This document shows positions 31,747 through 39,842 of a stretch of 41,273 nt of DNA, in pieces. Numbering within the stretch: the first letter of the stretch is position 1; each line of letters opens with the position of its first letter. A program made the position numbers and the translations under genes. A model generated the notes under the pieces. The model was not told the origin of the DNA. It searched no databases and was given only the letters and a program-made list of their open reading frames with translations. Origin of the DNA: an uncultured Bacillota bacterium (GTDB lineage Bacteria > Bacillota > Dehalobacteriia > UBA7702); NCBI GenBank assembly GCA_902796855.1, contig CADBQN010000029.1:1-41273 (forward strand), written 5' to 3'.

Positions 31747-33626
31747 TTTTAGATCGCGTTCAGAGCCCTGACGACGTAAAAAAACTTGATCCTGCCGATC
31801 TGCCCCGGCTCGCTGAGGAGATCCGCGGTTTTATGGTGGAGCATGTCGCCGAAACCGGCGGGCATCTGGCGCCCAGTCTCGGCGTGGTGGATCTGGTGAT
31901 CGCCATGTGCCGCGTCTTTGATTTTCCGAAGGACCGTGTGATTTTCGACGTGGGGCACCAAAGCTACGCCTATAAGATCCTCACCGGCCGCCGGGACGCT
32001 TTTTCCACCCTGCGACGGCTCGACGGCATCAGCGGTTTTCCCAAACGGGAGGAAAGCGTCTACGACGCCTTTGACACGGGCCACAGCAGCACGTCGCTGT
32101 CGGCGGCCCTCGGCCTCGCCGTGGCCAGGGATTTAAAGGGAGAAGATTATAAAATCATCTCCGTCATCGGCGACGGCGCCCTGACCGGCGGCATGGCCTA
32201 TGAGGCGATGAACAACGCCGGCAACCGCCGGGAAAACCTGATCGTGATTTTAAACGACAATCAGATGTCCATTTCACGCAACGTTGGCGCCATGGCCAAA
32301 CACCTGGCCAAAGCACGGACGGCTCCGAAATACGGACGGCGGAAGCGCTCCGTTAAACGTCTGCTGAGACGGACGAGCGGCGGTGCGAAAGTCCTTTCCG
32401 GTCTGCGCCGCGTTCGGGACAGTCTGAAGAACCTGATGGTCCGGGGAATGCTCTTTGAGGAAATGGGCTTCACCTATATGGGGCCCGTCGACGGTCACGA
32501 TATCCGTGAATTGGAGCAGTACCTCAGCTACTGCTGCAACGTGGACGGCCCGGTGATGCTCCACGTGCTGACGAAAAAAGGGAAGGGATATCCCTTCGCC
32601 GAGGCGGAACCGGATAAATTCCACGGCATCGCCGCCTTTGACCCGGCCACGGGCCGCCTGCGGCAGGAGAAAAGGGAAGCGACGTTCAGCGGCGTTTTCG
32701 GCGACTCTTTGACGGAACTGGCGAAAGAGGATCCCCGGGTGGTGGCCATTACCGCCGCCATGCCCGACGGGACCGGTCTGCGCGCCTTCGCGAAAACGTT
32801 TCCGGATCGCTTTTTTGATGTCGGCATTGCCGAGTCCCACGCCGTCACATACGGCGCGGGCCTCGCGGCCAACGGCATGAAGCCCTGTGTCGCCGTGTAT
32901 TCCTCTTTTCTTCAGCGCGGTGTCGACCAGGTGTTCCACGATGTATGTCTGCAGAATCTGCCGGTGGTGTTCGCCGTTGACCGCGCCGGTGTCGTCGGTG
33001 AGGATGGCGAGACGCACCAGGGCATCTATGATATCTCCCTGCTGCGCGCGTTCCCTCATATGACGCTGCTGGCTCCCTCGACCGAAACGGAGCTGCGGAT
33101 GATGCTGAAATACGCCTTTTCCCTCAACGCCCCCTGTGTCCTGCGCTATCCGAAAGGCGAGGTCTCCCGTTGGGACGCGTCTTTCGTTCACAGACCGTTG
33201 GATGAAGGCGGCGAGCCGGTTCGGGAAGGGGAGCGCGTACTGCTCCTGCCTCTGGGCATCATGATGGAAGCGTCGCTGGAAGCGGCGGATCTCCTGAAAG
33301 AAAAGGGATATTCCGTCGGGGTGTTCAGTCCCCGGTTCGTCAAGCCCCTGGATGAAAAGAATCTTTCCGCTCTGGCGGAGCGGTACGATTACTTTGTGAC
33401 CGTGGAGGATCACGTTCTCGAAGGCGGTTTCGGCTCCGCCGTGGAGGAATTTGCCGCCCGGACCGGCGCCGCTGTCAGCGTCGTCGCCCTCGGCTATAAT
33501 GTCGGCATGATCCCGCAGGGAAAACGCTCTCAGCTCATGGAAATGCACGGTCTCGACGCCGCGGGCATTGCCCGCCGCGTTGAGGAACTGTTAAAAAACA
33601 GTACGAACAATGAAAAAAAGACTTGA
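31743..33626 (+). CDS. dxs: 1-deoxy-D-xylulose-5-phosphate synthase
   Basis: A 627-residue thiamine-diphosphate enzyme that makes DXP from pyruvate and glyceraldehyde 3-phosphate, the first step of the MEP pathway. Visible motifs are VGHQSYAYKILTGR, the TPP site IGDGALTGGMAYEAMNNAG with ILNDNQMSIS, VGIAESHAVTYGAGLA, and DRAGVVGEDGETHQG in the pyrimidine-binding domain. A C-terminal transketolase domain is complete. Length is normal. It is co-transcribed with oapA (ATGA overlap) and overlaps tlyA by 17 nt. Confidence 0.97.
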   Translation: MILDRVQSPDDVKKLDPADLPRLAEEIRGFMVEHVAETGGHLAPSLGVVDLVIAMCRVFDFPKDRVIFDVGHQSYAYKILTGRRDAFSTLRRLDGISGFPKREESVYDAFDTGHSSTSLSAALGLAVARDLKGEDYKIISVIGDGALTGGMAYEAMNNAGNRRENLIVILNDNQMSISRNVGAMAKHLAKARTAPKYGRRKRSVKRLLRRTSGGAKVLSGLRRVRDSLKNLMVRGMLFEEMGFTYMGPVDGHDIRELEQYLSYCCNVDGPVMLHVLTKKGKGYPFAEAEPDKFHGIAAFDPATGRLRQEKREATFSGVFGDSLTELAKEDPRVVAITAAMPDGTGLRAFAKTFPDRFFDVGIAESHAVTYGAGLAANGMKPCVAVYSSFLQRGVDQVFHDVCLQNLPVVFAVDRAGVVGEDGETHQGIYDISLLRAFPHMTLLAPSTETELRMMLKYAFSLNAPCVLRYPKGEVSRWDASFVHRPLDEGGEPVREGERVLLLPLGIMMEASLEAADLLKEKGYSVGVFSPRFVKPLDEKNLSALAERYDYFVTVEDHVLEGGFGSAVEEFAARTGAAVSVVALGYNVGMIPQGKRSQLMEMHGLDAAGIARRVEELLKNSTNNEKKT

Positions 33627-34401
33627 CATTATTTTAATGGAACGAAAACTGTTCCCCTCGAGGGAAAAAGCGCGGGCGGCCGTTATGACCGGACGGATCC
33701 TCATCGGCGGGAAAAAGGAGACGAAAGCCGGAACGATGCTGGCCGATGACGTGAAGATCGAGATCATCGGCGACGATCCGCCCTTTGTCAGCCGCGGCGG
33801 CCTGAAACTGGCGAAAGCGGTAAAGCGGTTCGGCCTGGATTTCACCGGGAAGACCGTGCTCGACATCGGCGCTTCCACCGGCGGCTTTACCGACTGCGCG
33901 CTGCAGAACGGCGCGAAAAAGGTGTATGCCGTCGATGTGGGCTACGGCCAGCTGGCCTGGTCCCTGCGGAGCGATGACCGCGTTGTCGTGCTGGAAAAGA
34001 CCAACGCCCGCTATCTCACGGCGGAACAGGTGCCGGAACAGGCGGATATCATCGTCATGGACGCCTCGTTCATCTCTTTGAAAAAGCTGATTCCGCCGCT
34101 GAAGTCCTTTCTGAAAGACGACGGTTATTTTGTCGCCCTGATCAAACCGCAGTTTGAGGCGGGAAAGGAAAAAGTCGGCAAAAAAGGTGTGGTGCGGGAT
34201 CCCGCGGTTCACATCGAAGTCATCGAGGACCTGCTGGCCTTTTTTGAAGCGGAAGGCCTCGCCGCGGAGGAACTGACCTTCTCCCCGATCAAAGGACCGG
34301 AAGGGAACCGGGAGTATCTCGTAAAGCTCGGTCGGGAAAAGCGAAGCGCGCCGCTGACGCCGACGGCGGAGCTTGTGGCCGCGGCTTTTGAGGAAATATA
34401 A
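33610..34401 (+). CDS. tlyA: TlyA family rRNA (cytidine-2'-O)-methyltransferase
   Basis: A 263-residue protein: an S4 RNA-binding domain (about 1-60; RLDIILMERKLFPSREKARAAVM) followed by a Rossmann methyltransferase of the FtsJ class (VLDIGASTGGFTDCAL, DVGYGQLAW, VLEKTNAR, DIIVMDASFISL, LIKPQFEAGKEKVGKKGVV). TlyA methylates 2'-OH of cytidines in 16S/23S rRNA and affects capreomycin sensitivity. dxs-tlyA-(nadK)-argR-recN is the standard Firmicute order. Confidence 0.95.
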   Translation: MKKRLDIILMERKLFPSREKARAAVMTGRILIGGKKETKAGTMLADDVKIEIIGDDPPFVSRGGLKLAKAVKRFGLDFTGKTVLDIGASTGGFTDCALQNGAKKVYAVDVGYGQLAWSLRSDDRVVVLEKTNARYLTAEQVPEQADIIVMDASFISLKKLIPPLKSFLKDDGYFVALIKPQFEAGKEKVGKKGVVRDPAVHIEVIEDLLAFFEAEGLAAEELTFSPIKGPEGNREYLVKLGREKRSAPLTPTAELVAAAFEEI

Positions 34402-34430
34402 CTTTTAGAAAAAATTTATACATTTTCCTC

Positions 34431-34459
34431 TTTACAGCAGGGAAATAATATTGTATATT
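34431..34459 (+). promoter_or_regulatory. Promoter upstream of nadK
   Basis: TTTACA (34431-34436) and TATATT (34454-34459) with a 17-bp spacer in the 80-bp tlyA-nadK gap. Confidence 0.65.
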
Positions 34460-34481
34460 TAATGTAACAGAGGTTTATATA

Positions 34482-35339
34482 ATGAAAAAAATCGGCGTTC
34501 TCGCCAATCGCAAACGCGATGTCGGCGCTGTCAGGGATGAGATCATTTCATATATCGAATCAAAAGGCGCCGTCGCCGTCGCTCCCGACGGTGATTACGA
34601 CGTCGTCGATCAACGATTCCTCCGCGCTTTCATGGAGGGAGAGGCGAGGGACTGCGAATGTCTGATCGTTCTCGGCGGCGACGGAACGCTTCTTTCCGTT
34701 GCCCGTCAGGCGGCGTATTTTTCCATCCCGATTTTCGGGATTAACCTCGGTCATCTCGGTTTCCTCTCGGAAGTCGATCCCGGCGACGGTCTTTACGTCG
34801 CCATCGACCGCATCCTCAGGGGTGATTTTACTCTCGAGGAGCGTATGATGCTCTATGTCCGCGTTTTCCGCGGCGAAAAGCTCTACCGGGAATATCACTG
34901 TCTGAACGACTGCGTATTGACGAAGAGACTCTTTGAGGGGCTTGTCCACATCGACGCCTTTGTCGACGACAAAGTTTCCCTCTCCTATAACGGCGACGGC
35001 CTTATTGTTGCCACGCCGACAGGCGCTTCGGGCTATTCCCTTTCCGCCGGCGGGCCGCTGGTCTCCCCGGAAATGGAGGCGATGATCCTGACGCCGGTCT
35101 CCGCCCACAGCCTGTACAGCCGCTCCATTGTCATCGGCGCGGACCGTGACGTGATGCTGCGGGCCGATAAAAAAGACGGCCGCTGTGTGCTCAGTATCGA
35201 CGGCAAGACCTCGACGCTGACCATCAGCGAGAAGGACAGCGTCCGCATCAGCAAATCGTCACTGAAAACGACATTCCTGAGGCTCAACGACCGCTCCTTC
35301 TTCCACGTCCTCAATGAAAAACTGAGGGACAGATCATGA
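34482..35339 (+). CDS. nadK: NAD kinase
   Basis: A 285-residue ATP-NAD kinase that makes NADP. The GGDG catalytic motif is in LIVLGGDGTLLSVARQ, followed by INLGHLGFLSEVDP, the ND motif (CLNDCVLTKR) and the glycine-rich TPTGASGYSLSAGGPLVSP region. Length is normal. AGAGG precedes the ATG. The stop overlaps the following methyltransferase by 4 nt. Confidence 0.96.
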   Translation: MKKIGVLANRKRDVGAVRDEIISYIESKGAVAVAPDGDYDVVDQRFLRAFMEGEARDCECLIVLGGDGTLLSVARQAAYFSIPIFGINLGHLGFLSEVDPGDGLYVAIDRILRGDFTLEERMMLYVRVFRGEKLYREYHCLNDCVLTKRLFEGLVHIDAFVDDKVSLSYNGDGLIVATPTGASGYSLSAGGPLVSPEMEAMILTPVSAHSLYSRSIVIGADRDVMLRADKKDGRCVLSIDGKTSTLTISEKDSVRISKSSLKTTFLRLNDRSFFHVLNEKLRDRS

Positions 35340-35902
35340 CAAAACTCGTTCTTCCCGTTTGTGAGCTGGCCCATCGGGAAGCGGCGAAGATTCTCTATCC
35401 CGGCGCTGTTGCCGTCGACGCAACCATGGGAAAAGGCGAGGATACGTTTTTCCTCTGCGACGCCGTGGGCGAGGCGGGAACCGTCTACGCTTTCGATATC
35501 CAGGAATCCGCTCTGGAACAGACGCGAAAGCGGCTGGAAAGCGCCGGTTTGCTTTCCCGCGCGGAACTGATTTTGGCCGGACATGAGACGATGTCCCGGC
35601 GTATCGCCGCGGGAAGCGTCTGCTGTGTGTTCTTTAATTTAGGTTATCTCCCCGGTGGGGATCACGATATCGTCACAACGAAGGAAACGACGCTGGCGGC
35701 GCTGACATCATCATTGACGCTGCTGGAGCCCGGCGGCGCCGTCTTCATCGCCGTTTATTGGGGGCATCCCGGCGGTGAGGAAGAAAAGAAAGCGGTGGAA
35801 GCGTTCGTTCGGAATCTGCCCGTCTCCGCCTGGGATATTTCGGAAACGACCTTCCCGAACAGGAACAAAGCGCCGATTATGTTGATTATTCAAAAGAAAT
35901 AG
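35336..35902 (+). CDS. Class I SAM-dependent methyltransferase (MnmM/YtqB type)
   Basis: A 188-residue Rossmann methyltransferase. AVDATMGKGEDTFFLCDAVG is motif I, AFDIQESALEQTRKRL binds the SAM ribose, and FNLGYLPGGDHDIVT is the family-specific motif. B. subtilis YtqB was identified as MnmM, which completes mnm5s2U in tRNA. The family match is by motif; the tRNA target here is inferred. ATGA overlap with nadK. Confidence 0.85.
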   Translation: MTKLVLPVCELAHREAAKILYPGAVAVDATMGKGEDTFFLCDAVGEAGTVYAFDIQESALEQTRKRLESAGLLSRAELILAGHETMSRRIAAGSVCCVFFNLGYLPGGDHDIVTTKETTLAALTSSLTLLEPGGAVFIAVYWGHPGGEEEKKAVEAFVRNLPVSAWDISETTFPNRNKAPIMLIIQKK

Positions 35903-35912
35903 AGGTATCATC

Positions 35913-36371
35913 ATGGGAACAAAAGCATCAAGACAAAAAATGATTCAGAAGATCATCGAAAAAGAAGAGATCGGTACCCAGTTCGATTTGGCCGAACGTT
36001 TAAAACAGCATGGTTATAATGTGACGCAGGCAACGGTTTCCCGGGACATCAAGGAAATCGGACTGATCAAAATTCCGGTCGAGGGGAACTTTTCCAAGTA
36101 CAGTATGCCGGTGAACATTTCCGTCGGCAACATCGCCGAGCGCATGCGCCGCATGTTCATCGACAACGCCGTTTCCATCGACAGCGCCGAAAATCTCATC
36201 ATCGTGAAAACGCTGCCCGGTACGGCTCAGGGGCTGGCGGCCTGCTTGGATCAGTGCGGCTGGCAGGAAATCATCGGCTGTATCGCCGGGGATGATACCA
36301 TTCTCATCATCATCAAGGACAAACAGATGATGAGTGACATCATCGTGCGGTTCGAGTCGCTGATGAACTGA
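35913..36371 (+). CDS. argR: Arginine repressor (ArgR/AhrC)
   Basis: A 152-residue ArgR. The N-terminal winged helix (KIIEKEEIGTQFDLAERLKQHGYNVTQATVSRDIKEIGL) binds ARG boxes; the C-terminal hexamerisation domain has LPGTAQGLAACLDQ and the arginine-binding GDDTILIII. It controls arginine synthesis and breakdown. Position next to recN is conserved in Firmicutes; no arginine gene is in the window. Confidence 0.96.
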   Translation: MGTKASRQKMIQKIIEKEEIGTQFDLAERLKQHGYNVTQATVSRDIKEIGLIKIPVEGNFSKYSMPVNISVGNIAERMRRMFIDNAVSIDSAENLIIVKTLPGTAQGLAACLDQCGWQEIIGCIAGDDTILIIIKDKQMMSDIIVRFESLMN

Positions 36372-36420
36372 GGCGGCGCCGAACGTTATTTCCTGCGGGA
36401 TAAATACGAGGAATCATTCG

Positions 36421-38091
36421 ATGTTAGCAGAGATCGTCGTTGAGAATTTCGCTCTCATAGAACATCTGCAAATGGAATTTCACGCGGGTCTGAACATCAT
36501 CACCGGCGAGACCGGCGCGGGGAAATCCCTGCTCACCGATGCTGTCGGTCTGCTTCTCGGCGGCAAGGGAGATCGTGATATGATCCGCTACGGGACCGGA
36601 AAGGCTCTGATTGAAGGGGTCTTTTCGGGCCCTTTTTCCGATGCGGCAACGGTATTTTGTGACGAAAACGGCATCGACGCGGAAACCATCGTGATTCGGC
36701 GGGAAATGAACAGCGAGGGGCGGAACATCGTCCGGGTCAACGGCCATCGGGTGAACCTCTCCCTGCTGGAACAGCTCGCCCCTAAGTTGATGAATATCCA
36801 CAGCCAGACAGAGCACTTTTCTCTCTTCAGGGAGGAAGAACAGCTTTTGCTTTTAGACCGCTTCGGCGGCGGGGAGCTCCTGGCGCAAAAGGAAAAGACC
36901 GCCGCGGCTTACGGGCAGTGGCAGGAAAAAAAGAAAGCCCGCGCCGTTCTCGGACAGAGAATCGCAGATAAGGAAAGCCGCCTCGATTACCTCCTCTATC
37001 AGAAAAAGGAAATCGAGGGGCTCCGTCTCGTTTCCGGCGAGGATGAAACGCTCCGGGAGGAAATCCGCCTGCTTTCCACGAGCTCTTCCCGATATGATGA
37101 GGCGCAGACCGTTTACGCCGCGCTGAACGGCGGCGAGAGCGGCGGCGCCGTCGCCGAGGTCTTCGACGCCGTGAACGCCCTTCGCCGCATCGCCGAGAAA
37201 GACCCGGCTTTGACTTCGTTGGCGGAAACGCTGAACGACGCCTATTATACGCTGGAAGATATCCGAACGGAGATCCTTTCGTACCGGGACGGCATTGAGG
37301 TGGACCCGGTCCGGCTGGAGGAAGCGGAAACGCGGCTCAGCGAGATCAAAAGGGCGGAAAAGAAATACCGTAAAGATATCGACGGGATTCTTTCCTATCT
37401 CGATGAGATTCAGAAAGAAATTTCCGCTTACGAGGACAGTGACGAATTGCTGGCACGTGCCGCCGCCGACGAGAAAAAAGCCCTGGCGGATTACGAGGAT
37501 GCCGCGGCCGCGTTGACGGCGCTGCGGAAAACGGCGGGGAAGGAACTTTCCGCCGCCATTGAGAAACAGCTCGCGGAAATGAAGCTCCCCGACGCCCGTT
37601 TCGCCGTCGCCGTCGCCGAAGCGACCCCCTCGCCCGAAGGCCGGGACGCTGTTACCTATATGGCGACGATGAACAAAGGAGAGGAGCTTCGCCCCCTGGC
37701 CAAGGTGGCGTCGGGCGGTGAGATTTCCCGGGTGCTGCTGGCGACCAAAATCATCCTCGGCCGTATAGACGCCGTCCAGACCATGATCTTTGACGAGATC
37801 GACAGCGGTCTCGGCGGGGAGACCGCCTCCCGTGTCGGGGAGAAAATGAAGCTCCTTGCCGCAGAGACCCAGGTTTTCGCCGTGACCCATTCGCCCCTCG
37901 TCGCCGTGTACGCCGATCATCATTATTTCATTCGGAAGAAAGAGTCCGAACGGCGGATCGTCGTTTCCTTAAGGGAATTGGATCAGGAGGGCCGGCGGCG
38001 GGAAATCGCCCGTATGCTGTCGGGGGATGAAAACAGTGAAATATCACTGCGTCAGGCGGATTCGCTGATCGAAGCCGCCAACGGAGAGTGA
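36421..38091 (+). CDS. recN: DNA repair protein RecN
   Basis: A 556-residue SMC-like ATPase acting early in double-strand break repair. Walker A GETGAGKSLLTDAV is near the N-terminus, a long coiled coil occupies about 150-410, and the C-terminal half carries KVASGGEISRVLLA (signature) and TMIFDEIDSGLGGETA (Walker B). The D-loop and AVTHSPLVA switch are intact. In B. subtilis spoIVB and spo0A follow recN; here they do not. Confidence 0.96.
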   Translation: MLAEIVVENFALIEHLQMEFHAGLNIITGETGAGKSLLTDAVGLLLGGKGDRDMIRYGTGKALIEGVFSGPFSDAATVFCDENGIDAETIVIRREMNSEGRNIVRVNGHRVNLSLLEQLAPKLMNIHSQTEHFSLFREEEQLLLLDRFGGGELLAQKEKTAAAYGQWQEKKKARAVLGQRIADKESRLDYLLYQKKEIEGLRLVSGEDETLREEIRLLSTSSSRYDEAQTVYAALNGGESGGAVAEVFDAVNALRRIAEKDPALTSLAETLNDAYYTLEDIRTEILSYRDGIEVDPVRLEEAETRLSEIKRAEKKYRKDIDGILSYLDEIQKEISAYEDSDELLARAAADEKKALADYEDAAAALTALRKTAGKELSAAIEKQLAEMKLPDARFAVAVAEATPSPEGRDAVTYMATMNKGEELRPLAKVASGGEISRVLLATKIILGRIDAVQTMIFDEIDSGLGGETASRVGEKMKLLAAETQVFAVTHSPLVAVYADHHYFIRKKESERRIVVSLRELDQEGRRREIARMLSGDENSEISLRQADSLIEAANGE

Positions 38092-38129
38092 GATCATAAA
38101 ATTCACAGAAAAAGAAAAGGTGAACAATC

Positions 38130-38804
38130 ATGAAAACAGTTTTGGTGGATCATATTCAGTGTGAAATCACAAAAGGGGAGGTTCTTGCCCGTTTCGGCAT
38201 GCCGGAGGATCATCCCTTTGGCGAGACCATCGCCGAAGTCATCGAGGAAATGAAGGACATCGCCAACGCGAAACTTCTTTACGGCGAAGCGAAAGTGGAG
38301 CAATGGAACGAGGATTCCGTTACCATTGGCGGCACCGTGTTTCAGGGAAAAGATCTCGCGTCCCGTCTGAAAGGCGTTGAGACCGTTTATCCCTATCTCT
38401 GCACCTGCGGCACGGAGATCAACGACTACGCCTGGGGCTGCAAAGATTTGGTAAAGATGCTGTACATCGACGCCGTGATGCACTTCTATCTGCGCCAGTC
38501 CTTCCTTATCTTAGCCGAAAAGATCGACAACGCCGTCGGCGGGCGCAGCTACTGCATGGCGCCGGGTTCCTTTGAGGACTGGCCGCTGACGGAACAAAAG
38601 CCCCTGTTCGATCTGTTGAATCACGGCGAAGGCAGCGGCGTGACGCTGTCGGACAGCTGTATTATGGAACCGGCGAAGAGCGTGACCGGCCTGCGCTTCT
38701 ATCGGGAAGGGCTCCCCAAAGACTGTGCCCTCTGCCTGTATCATGACTGCGCCGAACGGGAACGCGGCTTTGACCCGAAACGTTTTGACGACACCCTTTG
38801 TTAA
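38130..38804 (+). CDS. Vitamin B12-dependent methionine synthase activation-like protein
   Basis: A 224-residue stand-alone protein resembling the MetH activation domain. The AdoMet-binding-type region RSYCMAPGSFEDWPLTEQKPLFDLL is followed by GVTLSDSCIMEPAKSVTGLRFY. The C-terminus has CALCLYHDC. In Clostridia MetH often lacks its reactivation domain and such a separate protein substitutes or binds the corrinoid proteins of other methyltransferases. AAAAGG-type ribosome site before ATG 38130. No metH is in the window, so the partner is unknown. Confidence 0.85.
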   Translation: MKTVLVDHIQCEITKGEVLARFGMPEDHPFGETIAEVIEEMKDIANAKLLYGEAKVEQWNEDSVTIGGTVFQGKDLASRLKGVETVYPYLCTCGTEINDYAWGCKDLVKMLYIDAVMHFYLRQSFLILAEKIDNAVGGRSYCMAPGSFEDWPLTEQKPLFDLLNHGEGSGVTLSDSCIMEPAKSVTGLRFYREGLPKDCALCLYHDCAERERGFDPKRFDDTLC

Positions 38805-38860
38805 ACAGTATAAAAAAATCAAGTGAGACCGATGCGTGACGGTTGAATGAGGAGATATGT

Positions 38861-39796
38861 ATGCGTAATTTTCTTGAAGCCTTTCGCCGTTTTGCCGCCC
38901 CGCCGAGTTGGGACGCCTCTTTTACGCCGATGATTCTCGGTTTTACCTGCGCTTTCACTATCGGCGGCGCGAAACTGACGCCTTCCTGTCTGTGGTGGAT
39001 GTTTGCCGCCTTTATCGCCATCGCTTTGGTAGAGACGGGAAAACACGCCTTGAACGAGATCATGGACTTCCGCAGCGGCGATGACTGTCTCGTTGACGCG
39101 GAGCACCGGACGCCCTTCTCCGGCGGCAAAAAGGTGCTGCCCCAGGGACTCATCACCGAAACACAGGCTTTTGGCATCGCCGTCGTGACGATGGGGATCG
39201 CCTGCGTCGTCGGTATTGCCATCGCGTTTTGGCTCAACTGGATTATCCTGCCCATCGGCATCGTTGGTATGGGCGTGGCGGTGCTCTACAATGCGCCGCA
39301 GACCCGCCTGATCTACCGTGGCTGGGGAGAGCCCTGTATCTTCATCGCCTACGGCCCTGTCTGCGCTATGGGCGCCTATTATATGTTCGCCGAGGCTTTT
39401 TCCTGGATCCCTCTGCTCGTCTCGTTCTCTCTCGGTCTGCTCATCGTCAATGTGCTGATCATCAATGAGTTCCCCGACTACGAGGCCGACAAAGCGGCGG
39501 GCAAGCGCAACTGGATTGTCCGACTCGGCAAATATGACGGCCTGCGGCTGTACGCGCTCCTCTATGTTCTCCATTTTGTTCCCTATATTGTTCTGATGTT
39601 CGTGACGAAATCGCCGCTTTGGGTTCTGACCTTCGCGACGCTGCCGATGTTCCTCGACGTGATGCGGAATTATAAGCGGAATATGGACAACGTCCCGGCG
39701 GCGATGCGTTCCAACGCCGATACCATCACCATCCACATGCGCAGCGGTCTTTTGGCCGACGCCGTCGTTCTGATGCTCTGGCTGATGACGTTATGA
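38861..39796 (+). CDS. UbiA family prenyltransferase
   Basis: A 311-residue polytopic membrane enzyme of the UbiA superfamily. The two Asp-rich motifs are NEIMDFRSGDD (about residue 66) and NEFPDYEADKAAGKRN (about residue 204). Around eight hydrophobic segments (e.g. LIVNVLIINEF, IVLMFV) follow the family pattern. It attaches a prenyl chain to an aromatic or other acceptor; MenA is one possibility, but no quinone genes are nearby. ATG 38861 with GGAG is preferred over the upstream in-frame ATG at 38843. Confidence 0.88.
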   Translation: MRNFLEAFRRFAAPPSWDASFTPMILGFTCAFTIGGAKLTPSCLWWMFAAFIAIALVETGKHALNEIMDFRSGDDCLVDAEHRTPFSGGKKVLPQGLITETQAFGIAVVTMGIACVVGIAIAFWLNWIILPIGIVGMGVAVLYNAPQTRLIYRGWGEPCIFIAYGPVCAMGAYYMFAEAFSWIPLLVSFSLGLLIVNVLIINEFPDYEADKAAGKRNWIVRLGKYDGLRLYALLYVLHFVPYIVLMFVTKSPLWVLTFATLPMFLDVMRNYKRNMDNVPAAMRSNADTITIHMRSGLLADAVVLMLWLMTL

Positions 39797-39810
39797 TGAT
39801 TATAGAATGA

Positions 39811-39838
39811 AAAAAGCTCCCGTTGGGGAGCTTTTTTT
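39811..39838. terminator. Bidirectional terminator
   Basis: AAAAAGCTCCC and GGGGAGCTTTTTTT form a stem with a GTT loop between the convergent UbiA and dehydratase/activase-type genes; both strands have T-runs. Confidence 0.85.
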
Positions 39839-39842
39839 GATA

